Source: JAITWT01 sp964439605
GTDB taxonomy: Bacteria; Pseudomonadota; Gammaproteobacteria; Burkholderiales; Burkholderiaceae_C
Reading direction: 5' to 3'
Length of the DNA: 18,702 bases
Assembly: GCA_964439605.1 (NCBI GenBank)
Contig: CAYTPC010000072.1
Location: forward strand, 1-18,702
Part shown: piece by piece, positions 1 to 6,375 of the stretch
Layout of the letters: the number at the start of each line of letters is the position of its first letter
How positions within the stretch are numbered: position 1 is the stretch's first letter
Notes under the pieces: model-generated
What the model saw: the letters and a program-made list of their open reading frames with translations, nothing else
Database searches by the model: none
Told to the model about the DNA's origin: nothing
Position numbers and translations under genes: made by a program

Positions 1-395
1 CGTGCTGCGAATCACGGTAAAGCTCGACAGGAACAGACACGAAGTTACGTTTTTCTACATTTAAAAGCAGATTGTCACACTAACTGACATTTCTGTCGTT
101 TGGTTGAGACTACAAGCTTAACGAAAGTCAATGATAGTGAATGCGCCCACTGCCAATCGCATGGCCGGGAAGAGCGCCGGTACTGCTTCAGCCGGTGCTG
201 CTTCAGTATGTGCGCGAGTTTAACCAGAGCTAATCCGGCGGCCCCAATCGGTGGATACGCGACTACGATCGGAAGCCCCACCCAACCTGCACGCGAACGC
301 ATCGCCGCGGTCCCGTCTCCATTGAGGAAAATACGGGTTCACGGCAATCCCATTCCCCAATCATCCATCACACGCACCCTCCAGACTTTCCGACC
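1..395. other. Region without a supportable gene, upstream of upp
   Basis: No reading frame here resembles a known protein. Roughly positions 40-150 are richer in A and T than the rest of the window, as expected of an intergenic regulatory region. The region contains a 15-bp tandem duplication (176-190 and 191-205, one mismatch). Two overlapping frames cover part of it on opposite strands, and neither has a convincing Shine-Dalgarno sequence or family signature. The promoter of upp presumably lies here, but I could not identify a -35/-10 pair with confidence. Confidence 0.5.
176..205. repeat. 15-bp tandem duplication
   Basis: The unit GCCGGTACTGCTTCA at 176-190 is followed at once by GCCGGTGCTGCTTCA at 191-205, 14 of 15 bases identical. 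The unit is a multiple of three, so it would also read as a five-residue repeat in any frame crossing it. It is probably a slippage duplication in non-coding DNA. Confidence 0.7.
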
Positions 396-1025
396 ATGAG
401 CAACGTCCACGTCATCGATCACCCCCTCGTGCAGCACAAGTTGACGCTCATGCGCCGCAAGGATGCCTCGACGAGCAGCTTCCGGCGGCTACTCAACGAG
501 TTGAGCACGCTCATGGCCTACGAGATCACACGCGACATGCCGATGCAGGAGATCACCATCGAGACTCCGCTTGAAACGATGCGGGCCAAAGTGATCGACG
601 GCAAGAAGCTGGTGTTCGTCTCGATCCTGCGCGCGGGCACCGGCATTCTCGACGGCATGCTCAACGTGGTGCCCGGCGCGCGCGTCGGCCACATCGGCCT
701 GTACCGCGATCCGGACACGCTCCAAGCCGTGGAGTACTACTTCAAAATGCCCGGCGAGATGCACGAGCGCGAGGTGATCGTGGTCGATCCGATGCTGGCC
801 ACCGGCAATTCGGCGGTAGCGGCGATACAGCGCATCAAGACATTGCAGCCCAAATTGATCAAGTTCGTCTGCCTGCTGGCATGCCCCGAGGGCGTGCGCA
901 CGCTGCAGGCCGCGCACCCCGACGTGCCGATCTACACCGCCGCGATCGACCGCCAGCTCAATGAGCACGGCTACATCTTGCCCGGCCTGGGCGACGCGGG
1001 CGACCGCATTTTCGGCACCAAGTAG
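396..1025 (+). CDS. upp: Uracil phosphoribosyltransferase
   Basis: Converts uracil and PRPP to UMP and pyrophosphate in the pyrimidine salvage pathway, in the cytosol. The 209-residue protein has the usual length of bacterial Upp (E. coli 208). The PRPP-binding loop VDPMLATGNSA is intact, with its aspartate at residue 131. The C-terminal stretch ending PGLGDAGDRIFGTK, which contacts uracil in this family, is also present. The ATG at 396 gives the expected N-terminus (SNVHVIDHPLVQHKL). No clear Shine-Dalgarno sequence precedes it. A 116-nt gap separates it from moaA, so it may be a separate transcription unit. A weak 5-bp hairpin (1026-1042) begins directly after the stop codon but lacks a T-run. 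Confidence 0.97.
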   Translation: MSNVHVIDHPLVQHKLTLMRRKDASTSSFRRLLNELSTLMAYEITRDMPMQEITIETPLETMRAKVIDGKKLVFVSILRAGTGILDGMLNVVPGARVGHIGLYRDPDTLQAVEYYFKMPGEMHEREVIVVDPMLATGNSAVAAIQRIKTLQPKLIKFVCLLACPEGVRTLQAAHPDVPIYTAAIDRQLNEHGYILPGLGDAGDRIFGTK

Positions 1026-1141
1026 GCCGCTAGTGCTGCGGCATCGCCGGCTGCGCGAAAGGGCGCGCCGCAACAGCGATTTATCGCCACGGCAAAACGC
1101 CGCGAGCCGCGATGCGGTAAATTGACGACAGGGCTATCACC

Positions 1142-2254
1142 ATGTTGCAATCCGTCATTCCCCTTTCCAAGATCGGCCGCGCACAGCGTGTGCAGACGCC
1201 GCAAGGCTCCTCCGCACCCGCCACCGGCCGGCTGCACGACACGCTGGAGCGGCCGTTGACGGACCTACGCATCAGCGTCACCGACCGCTGCAACTTCCGC
1301 TGCAGCTATTGCATGCCCAAAGAGGTTTTCGACAAGAATCACCCCTACCTGCCGCACGGCGCGCTGCTCAGTTTCGAGGAAATCACCCGGCTCGCGCGGG
1401 TTTTCGTCTCGCACGGCGTGCGCAAGATCCGGCTCACCGGCGGCGAACCGCTGCTGCGCAAGGACATCGAACGGCTAATTGAGCAACTCGCCAGCCTGCG
1501 CACGATCGAAGGCAAGGCGCTCGATCTGACGCTCACCACCAACGGCTCGCTGCTCGCGCGCAAGGCGCAGACGCTGCGCGATGCCGGGCTGCAGCGGATC
1601 ACGGTGAGCCTGGACGGGCTCGATGACGCGGTTTTCCGCCGCATGAACGACGTGGATTTCCCGGTTGCTGGCGTGCTCGCGGGCCTGGAGGCTGCCCGCG
1701 CCGCGGGCCTGGGGCCGATCAAGGTCAACATGGTGATCAAGCGCGGCACCAATGAGCACCAGATCCTGCCGATGGCCCGGCGCTTCCGCGGCAGCGGCAT
1801 GGTGTTGCGTTTCATCGAGTTCATGGACGTGGGCGCCACCAACGGCTGGCGCATGGGCGAGGTGATGCCATCGGCCGAGGTGGTGCAGCGCATCGCCGCT
1901 GAATTCCCGCTGGTGCCACTCGAAGCCACCACCCCCGGCGAAACCGCGCAGCGATGGGCTTACGCCGACGGGCAAGGCGAGATCGGCGTCATCAGCAGCG
2001 TCACGCAGGCTTTTTGCCGCGACTGCAACCGCGCCCGGCTGTCAACCGAAGGCAAGCTCTACCTGTGCCTGTTTGCCAACCAGGGCACCGACCTGCGCCC
2101 GCTGCTTCGCACGCAGGGCGTGGACGACGCGCAGATCGCCTCGGCCATCGGCCAGGCGTGGCAGACCCGCGCCGACCGCTATTCCGAACTGCGCGGCAGC
2201 CACACCGGTACCAGCGACGCGCCGCGCGTCGAAATGAGCTACATCGGCGGATGA
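1142..2254 (+). CDS. moaA: GTP 3',8-cyclase MoaA (molybdenum cofactor biosynthesis)
   Basis: Radical-SAM enzyme that, with MoaC, turns GTP into cyclic pyranopterin monophosphate, the first step of molybdenum-cofactor synthesis. The N-terminal cluster motif CNFRCSYC gives C50, C54 and C57 for the SAM-binding [4Fe-4S] cluster. The second, substrate-binding cluster is visible as C292-x2-C295-x13-C309. The protein ends in the Gly-Gly tail (MSYIGG) that is important for catalysis in this family. Its 370 residues are slightly longer than E. coli MoaA because of about 35 extra N-terminal residues, common in Burkholderiales. An AGGG sequence lies about 9 nt before the ATG. Its last four bases overlap the mobA start (ATGA), implying translational coupling. 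No molybdenum-cofactor riboswitch was recognised upstream. Confidence 0.97.
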   Translation: MLQSVIPLSKIGRAQRVQTPQGSSAPATGRLHDTLERPLTDLRISVTDRCNFRCSYCMPKEVFDKNHPYLPHGALLSFEEITRLARVFVSHGVRKIRLTGGEPLLRKDIERLIEQLASLRTIEGKALDLTLTTNGSLLARKAQTLRDAGLQRITVSLDGLDDAVFRRMNDVDFPVAGVLAGLEAARAAGLGPIKVNMVIKRGTNEHQILPMARRFRGSGMVLRFIEFMDVGATNGWRMGEVMPSAEVVQRIAAEFPLVPLEATTPGETAQRWAYADGQGEIGVISSVTQAFCRDCNRARLSTEGKLYLCLFANQGTDLRPLLRTQGVDDAQIASAIGQAWQTRADRYSELRGSHTGTSDAPRVEMSYIGG

Positions 2255-2886
2255 GTTTCCCGGCACCGATCGCCAAAACCGACATCACCGGCCTCGTGCT
2301 CGCGGGTGGACGCGGCGCACGCATGGGAGGCATCGACAAGGGATTGCAAAGCTTCAACGGGATGCCGCTCGCGCAGCATGCGCTGCTGCGGCTGGCGCCA
2401 CAGGTCGGATGCACGTCGATCAGCGCCAACCGCAACCTCCCGGCCTATGAATCTTTCGGCGCGCCGGTCTGGACCGATACGCTGTCCGGCTTTGCCGGGC
2501 CATTGGCCGGCTTCCTTGCCGGTCTGGAACGGTGCCAAACGCCCTACCTGCTCACCGTGCCTTGCGATTCGCCGCTATTTCCGGCCGATCTTGCGCGCCG
2601 CCTAGCGGACGCGCTGACCGCGCAGCAGGCCGAGATTGCCATGGCCAGCGCCCCCGAGACACGGCCCGACGGCAGCATCGAATTGCGCGCGCAGCCGGTG
2701 TTCTGCCTGTTACGTGCCGATCTGCTCGAAAGCCTCATGCGCTTTACCGCGCAGGGCGGCCGCAAAATCAGCGCCTGGACCGCCCAGCACCGCTGGGTGG
2801 CGGTGCCTTTCAACCAGGATTGCGACATGCCCAATGCCTTCGCCAACGTCAATACGCTGGCTGAGCTGTGCGCATTGCAAGGCTGA
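2251..2886 (+). CDS. mobA: Molybdenum cofactor guanylyltransferase
   Basis: Attaches GMP from GTP to molybdopterin-molybdenum to form the MGD cofactor used by DMSO-reductase-family enzymes. The 211-residue protein carries the nucleotidyltransferase signature LAGGRGARMGGIDKGL (residues 17-32) and the metal-binding acidic motif VPCDSPLF, with its aspartate at residue 106. I chose the ATG at 2251, which overlaps the moaA stop as ATGA and leaves 16 residues before the glycine-rich loop, normal for the family. The open frame extends upstream inside moaA, but that part is only a shadow of moaA. The position between moaA and moeA supports the assignment. Presence of mobA implies that the organism makes at least one bis-MGD enzyme, such as a nitrate reductase or formate dehydrogenase; this is inference. 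Confidence 0.95.
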   Translation: MSFPAPIAKTDITGLVLAGGRGARMGGIDKGLQSFNGMPLAQHALLRLAPQVGCTSISANRNLPAYESFGAPVWTDTLSGFAGPLAGFLAGLERCQTPYLLTVPCDSPLFPADLARRLADALTAQQAEIAMASAPETRPDGSIELRAQPVFCLLRADLLESLMRFTAQGGRKISAWTAQHRWVAVPFNQDCDMPNAFANVNTLAELCALQG

Positions 2887-2902
2887 CTTTCTTTTTCGAT
2901 TC

Positions 2903-4210
2903 ATGAACCGCATTGCACAAATCTCCGCCGCCCTGGCTGGCTACGACCCGAACGCATTGAACGTGGAAGGCGTGCACGCCTTCCTTGCGCGCCTGGCCAC
3001 ACCTGCGGTGTCCGGGCAGCGTGAGGAATTGCCGCTGTTCGAAGCACTCGGCCGCGTGCTGGCCGAGGACCTCATCTCGCCGCTGAGCGTGCCGCCGCAC
3101 GACAACTCGGCGATGGACGGCTTCGCCTTCGACGGCGCGCTGCTCGAAGGCGCTGAGGGCGAAGTCACGCTGCGCGTGGCCGGCACCGCGCTGGCCGGTT
3201 CGCCTTGGCACGCACCGCTCGCACGCGGCGACGCGGTGAAGATCATGACCGGCGCCGTGATGCCCGAAGGGCTCGACACCGTGGTTCCGCAAGAGTTCTG
3301 CACCATCCAGGGCGAACAGGTGAGCTTTCCCGCCACGGCGCTGCGGCGCGGCGACAACCGGCGCTTGGCGGGTGAAGACCTGATGCAGGGCGCCGCCGCG
3401 CTGCGGGCCGGCGACCGGCTCACGCCGGCCGCGCTGGGCCTGCTTGGCAGCCTTGGGCTGGGTCGCGTGCCGGTGTGGCGGCGGCTGCGCGTGGCCTTCT
3501 TCTCGACCGGCAACGAAATTCTCAGCGTCGGCCAAGCGCCGCGCGAGGGCGCGGTATACGACAGCAACCGCTACACCATTTACGGCCTGCTCACGCGCCT
3601 GGGTTGCGAAGCGATCGATTTCGGCCCGGTGCCTGACGACCCGGACGCGCTCGAAGCCGCGCTGCGCCGTGCTGCCGATGAAGCGGATGCGGTCATCACC
3701 AGCGGCGGCGTCAGCGGCGGCGAGGCGGACCATACGCGCGCAGTGATGCAGCGTGTGGGCGACATGGCCTTCTGGCGCGTGGCGATGCGCCCGGGCCGGC
3801 CGATGGCGGTTGGCCTGATCGCGCGCACGGCGTCTGCGTACAACGGCACGGCCGTACTGTTCGGGCTGCCCGGCAACCCGGTCGCGGTAATGGTCACCTT
3901 TCTCGCCTTCGTGCAGCCGGCGCTGCTGCGGATGATGGGCTGCAACCCCGCTGCGTGCGCGCCGCCGCCGCTGCTGCGCGCACGCAGCCTCGATACGATC
4001 CGCAAAAAGCCCGGCCGTACCGAATACCAGCGCGGATGGGTCGAGAACGCACCCGGCGCGCTGCCCACGGTGCGCATCGCCGGCAATCAGGGGTCCGGCG
4101 TACTCAGCTCAATGGTGCGCGCCAACGGCCTTGTGGTGCTGCCTCACGACCAAGGCAACATCCCGGCCGGCGGCGAAGTCAACGTGATGATGTTCGATGG
4201 CTTGATCTGA
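2903..4210 (+). CDS. moeA: Molybdopterin molybdenumtransferase MoeA
   Basis: Inserts molybdate into adenylylated molybdopterin, releasing AMP, in the penultimate part of cofactor synthesis. The 435-residue protein shows the family motifs in order: PPHDNSAMDGFAF near residue 70, GDAVKIMTGAVMPEG from residue 109, FFSTGNEI, and TSGGVSGGEADHT from residue 266. The MoCF-domain sequence GLPGNPVAVMVTF follows. The ATG at 2903 lies 16 nt after the mobA stop and gives the standard N-terminus. The frame is open further upstream but only as a shadow of mobA. No Shine-Dalgarno sequence is evident, so translation may depend on coupling to mobA. The last 32 nt overlap the convergent rnhA gene. It closes the moaA-mobA-moeA operon. 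Confidence 0.96.
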   Translation: MNRIAQISAALAGYDPNALNVEGVHAFLARLATPAVSGQREELPLFEALGRVLAEDLISPLSVPPHDNSAMDGFAFDGALLEGAEGEVTLRVAGTALAGSPWHAPLARGDAVKIMTGAVMPEGLDTVVPQEFCTIQGEQVSFPATALRRGDNRRLAGEDLMQGAAALRAGDRLTPAALGLLGSLGLGRVPVWRRLRVAFFSTGNEILSVGQAPREGAVYDSNRYTIYGLLTRLGCEAIDFGPVPDDPDALEAALRRAADEADAVITSGGVSGGEADHTRAVMQRVGDMAFWRVAMRPGRPMAVGLIARTASAYNGTAVLFGLPGNPVAVMVTFLAFVQPALLRMMGCNPAACAPPPLLRARSLDTIRKKPGRTEYQRGWVENAPGALPTVRIAGNQGSGVLSSMVRANGLVVLPHDQGNIPAGGEVNVMMFDGLI

Positions 4211-4694
4211 TCGAGTGCGGCACGGACGGTGCCATTGGCGCTCCCGGACCACGCCCCTGCGCCAGCGTGACGCCCTTGTTCGCAAGCGCGTCGGCGCGCT
4301 CGTTGCCCGCGTTGCCGGAATGGCCCTTGACCCAGTGCCACTCGATCTGGTGGCCGCCGCGGTGTACCAGTTCGTCCAGCCGTTGCCATAACTCGGCGTT
4401 CTTCACCGGCTGATTGGACGCGGTACGCCAGCCCTTGGCCTTCCAGCCGTGGATCCATTCGGTGATGCCCTGGCGAACATACTGGCTGTCCAGATGCAGC
4501 GCCACCTTGCACGGCCGCTTGAGCGCAGCCAGCGCCTGGATGACCGCCGTCAGTTCCATGCGATTGTTGGTGGTGGATGGGTCACCGCCGAACAGTTCCT
4601 TCTCGGCCGCGCCCCACTTGAACCACGCACCCCAGCCGCCCGGTCCGGGATTGCCTTTGCACGCGCCATCGGTATAAATCTCAACTTCGGCCAA
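4179..4694 (-). CDS. rnhA: Ribonuclease HI, probable TTG start
   Basis: Degrades the RNA strand of RNA-DNA hybrids (R-loops, Okazaki primers). The catalytic carboxylates are in the motifs IYTDGACKGNPG, RMELTAVI and LDSQYV, and in GHSGNAGNERADALAN, which also holds the catalytic histidine. I favour the TTG at 4694-4692. It gives MAEVEIYTDGAC, placing the first catalytic Asp at residue 9 as in homologues, and an AAGGAG lies 9 nt upstream. Alternatives are a TTG at 4700 and an ATG at 4724; the latter adds ten residues and lacks a Shine-Dalgarno sequence. The 171-residue product has a C-terminal tail of about 25 Ser/Pro/Arg-rich residues beyond the usual end of the fold, encoded partly in antisense overlap with moeA. 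Identity is certain; the start is not. Confidence 0.95.
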   Translation of the reverse strand: MAEVEIYTDGACKGNPGPGGWGAWFKWGAAEKELFGGDPSTTNNRMELTAVIQALAALKRPCKVALHLDSQYVRQGITEWIHGWKAKGWRTASNQPVKNAELWQRLDELVHRGGHQIEWHWVKGHSGNAGNERADALANKGVTLAQGRGPGAPMAPSVPHSIRSSHRTSSR

Positions 4695-4703
4695 CGCCAA
4701 TAT

Positions 4704-4709
4704 CTCCTT
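4704..4709 (-). promoter_or_regulatory. Shine-Dalgarno sequence that supports a TTG start for rnhA
   Basis: On the minus strand AAGGAG occupies 4709-4704. It lies inside the frame if the ATG at 4724 were the start, but 9 nt before the TTG at 4694 and only 3 nt before the TTG at 4700. The ATG itself is preceded by CTCTGAAATA, which has no ribosome-binding character. This is the reason for choosing the TTG. Confidence 0.6.
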
Positions 4710-4730
4710 GTTTGGGGGGCGCATTATTTC

Positions 4731-4782
4731 AGAGTCTGTTCACAATTTTTTCGGGACCGCGAAAAGACTGTAAACAGGCTCT
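4731..4782. repeat. 52-bp palindromic element, copy 1, between methyltransferase and rnhA
   Basis: The arms 4731-4753 and 4760-4782 form a near-perfect 23-bp inverted repeat around a 6-nt loop (GGACCG), with two mismatches and two G-T pairs. On the minus strand the first base of the element is the final A of the methyltransferase stop codon. It fills almost the whole gap to rnhA. A related, more degenerate copy occurs at 16094-16141. The first 31 bases of the left arm match that copy at 25 positions. It could act as an RNA stem that stabilises or terminates transcripts, or be a relic of a small transposable element. No T-run follows it on the minus strand. Confidence 0.75.
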
Positions 4783-5582
4783 CAGGAATGACCATCGTCA
4801 CGGTCCAATGCCTGGCAATGAAGACGCCCAGCCACGGGCGCCGGCGCCGTTGCGAGCGTCCGTTTACGTTTCCACTCGGCGGCCAGCAGCGTCATGCCGC
4901 GCACGCGCTTGACCGCGACGACGAAGTACACCGCGCCCAAAATCGGCCACCAGCGCTCTCCCGCCACATCGAAGCACTTGAAGCGATCCAGCCAGGCCTG
5001 GCTGTGCACGACCGGCCGGTAAATGCCGAAATGCGTGGATTCGACTTCGAAACTCAGCAGCCGCAGCCAATCGCAAATGCGCCGATGGCTGATGAGCTCG
5101 CCCGTTTCCGGCAAAAACAGCTCCCCGAACCCAAACCGGCGATACAGCCGTGTGCGGCGCTGGCGAAAACCCCACAAGCTGGCCGGATTAAACCCGCTGA
5201 GCACCACGCGGCCCTCCGGCACGAGCACGCGCTCGACCTCGCGCAGCGTGGCATGCGGATCGCTGCCGAGCTCCATCGCATGCGGCAGCACCACCAGATC
5301 GACGCTGTTGGCCGGAAAAGGCAATGCCGTGAAATCGGTCACCAGGGCCGCGCGCGCGCCGTGCGGCCGCTCTAGGAGCCTGTCGGACTTGGAAGTCGCC
5401 AGCCAACGATGCGGCATCCGGTTGCCGCGCAGTCCATCAATTTCGGGTAAACCCAACTGAAGCGCGTGATAGCCGAAAATGTCGGCAACCGCCTGATCGA
5501 ACCGCGCTTGCTCCCAAGCAAACAGGTAGCTTCCTGGCGGAGTTTCCAACCATTCGTGCAAACCTATAATTTCTGCGCCCAT
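4782..5582 (-). CDS. YafS-like putative SAM-dependent methyltransferase
   Basis: Resembles E. coli YafS, an uncharacterised class I methyltransferase-like protein encoded next to rnhA and gloB. The recognisable core is ALPFPANSVDLVVLPHAMEL followed by DPHATLREVERVLVPEG and SGFNPASLWGFR, corresponding to motif II/III and post-motif strands of the Rossmann fold. A canonical glycine-rich SAM loop (GxGxG) is not visible before this region, so catalytic activity is unproven. The C-terminus is basic. I chose the ATG at 5582 (266 residues, MGAEIIGLHEWLETPPG); a TTG 11 codons upstream would intrude into gloB. That ATG shares two bases with the divergent gloB ATG. Its stop codon abuts a palindromic repeat. 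Substrate unknown. Confidence 0.85.
   Translation of the reverse strand: MGAEIIGLHEWLETPPGSYLFAWEQARFDQAVADIFGYHALQLGLPEIDGLRGNRMPHRWLATSKSDRLLERPHGARAALVTDFTALPFPANSVDLVVLPHAMELGSDPHATLREVERVLVPEGRVVLSGFNPASLWGFRQRRTRLYRRFGFGELFLPETGELISHRRICDWLRLLSFEVESTHFGIYRPVVHSQAWLDRFKCFDVAGERWWPILGAVYFVVAVKRVRGMTLLAAEWKRKRTLATAPAPVAGRLHCQALDRDDGHS
5543..5570 (+). promoter_or_regulatory. Candidate sigma-70 promoter for gloB-mltD
   Basis: A perfect -10 box TATAAT sits at 5565-5570. A 4/6 match to the -35 consensus, TTTCCA, lies at 5543-5548 with a 16-bp spacer. Transcription would be expected to start near 5577, only a few bases before the gloB ATG at 5581, and no Shine-Dalgarno sequence is present between them. 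The promoter lies inside the 5' end of the methyltransferase gene on the other strand. Confidence 0.6.
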
Positions 5583-6375
5583 GACTCTTATTCCGTTGCC
5601 CGCTTTCGCCGACAACTACATCTGGATGTTGCTGGATGGGCACGACGCTGTCGTGGTAGATCCAGGTGATGCAGCGCCGGTACTCAACGCGCTCGCACGC
5701 GATCAGCTGAAGCTGGCTGCGATTCTAGTCACGCACCATCACCGGGATCACACCGGCGGCGTCGCGGCCCTGCGGCAAGCCACCGGCGCCACGGTATACG
5801 GCCCGGCCCGCGAGTCGATCCCGCAACCCTGCACCGGACTCAAACAAGGCGACCAAATCACGGTGCTCGGCCTGCGTCTGGAGGTACTCGACGTCCCCGG
5901 CCACACAGCCGGCCATATCGCCTACTACCTGCCCGCCGATCAGGACAAGGAGGCCGCGGCGGAGCTTGCGCCCCTGGTGTTTTGTGGCGATACCCTTTTC
6001 TCCGGCGGCTGCGGCCGCCTGTTCGAAGGCACGCCGGCACAAATGCTGCGCTCGCTCGACACGCTGGCTGCCCTGCCCGGCACAACCCGGGTTTGCAGTG
6101 CCCACGAATACACGCTGTCGAACCTGCGCTTTGCACAGGCAGTGGAACCGGAAAATACCGAAATCGCCGAATACATCGCGTATTGCGAAACACAACGTTC
6201 GCAGGGGGAGCCCACACTGCCCTCGCACATCGCGACCGAACGCCTGATCAATCCTTTCTTGCGTAGCCGCGAAGCTTGCGTCACCAAAATGGTGCGCCAG
6301 CACGCCGGCCTGGACGCCGCCGCATCGCCGGTCGAAGTCTTTGCTGCGCTGCGCCAATGGAAAAACCAGTTTTGA
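5581..6375 (+). CDS. gloB: Hydroxyacylglutathione hydrolase (glyoxalase II)
   Basis: Hydrolyses S-lactoylglutathione to D-lactate and glutathione, the second step of methylglyoxal detoxification. The 264-residue metallo-beta-lactamase-fold protein has the complete dinuclear metal site: H52, H54, D56 and H57 in THHHRDH, H108 in PGHTAGH, D137 in FCGDTLF, and H175 in SAHEYTL. The C-terminal glutathione-binding region ending NPFLRSRE and VFAALRQWKNQF is intact. The start gives MTLIPLPAFADNYIW, matching the family N-terminus. It is divergent from the YafS-like gene, with overlapping start codons, and its TGA overlaps the mltD ATG by one base (TGATG). The absence of a ribosome-binding site and the very close -10 box suggest a leaderless or nearly leaderless mRNA. 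Confidence 0.97.
   Translation: MTLIPLPAFADNYIWMLLDGHDAVVVDPGDAAPVLNALARDQLKLAAILVTHHHRDHTGGVAALRQATGATVYGPARESIPQPCTGLKQGDQITVLGLRLEVLDVPGHTAGHIAYYLPADQDKEAAAELAPLVFCGDTLFSGGCGRLFEGTPAQMLRSLDTLAALPGTTRVCSAHEYTLSNLRFAQAVEPENTEIAEYIAYCETQRSQGEPTLPSHIATERLINPFLRSREACVTKMVRQHAGLDAAASPVEVFAALRQWKNQF

Noticed and set aside
75..302. 75-codon minus-strand frame with a hydrophobic stretch
   Set aside because: It includes the tandem duplication and lacks a ribosome-binding site and any family resemblance. A degraded gene cannot be excluded, but nothing supports one.
100..399. 99-codon plus-strand frame ending at the upp start
   Set aside because: Cys/Arg/Pro-rich composition, overlaps the opposite frame, no supporting signal.
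2636..2902. Longer moeA with 89 extra N-terminal codons
   Set aside because: The extra part is mobA read in another frame; MoeA homologues start at the ATG at 2903.
4449..5375. 308-codon plus-strand frame across rnhA and the methyltransferase gene
   Set aside because: It crosses two recognisable minus-strand genes and the palindrome between them, and its composition is antisense-like.
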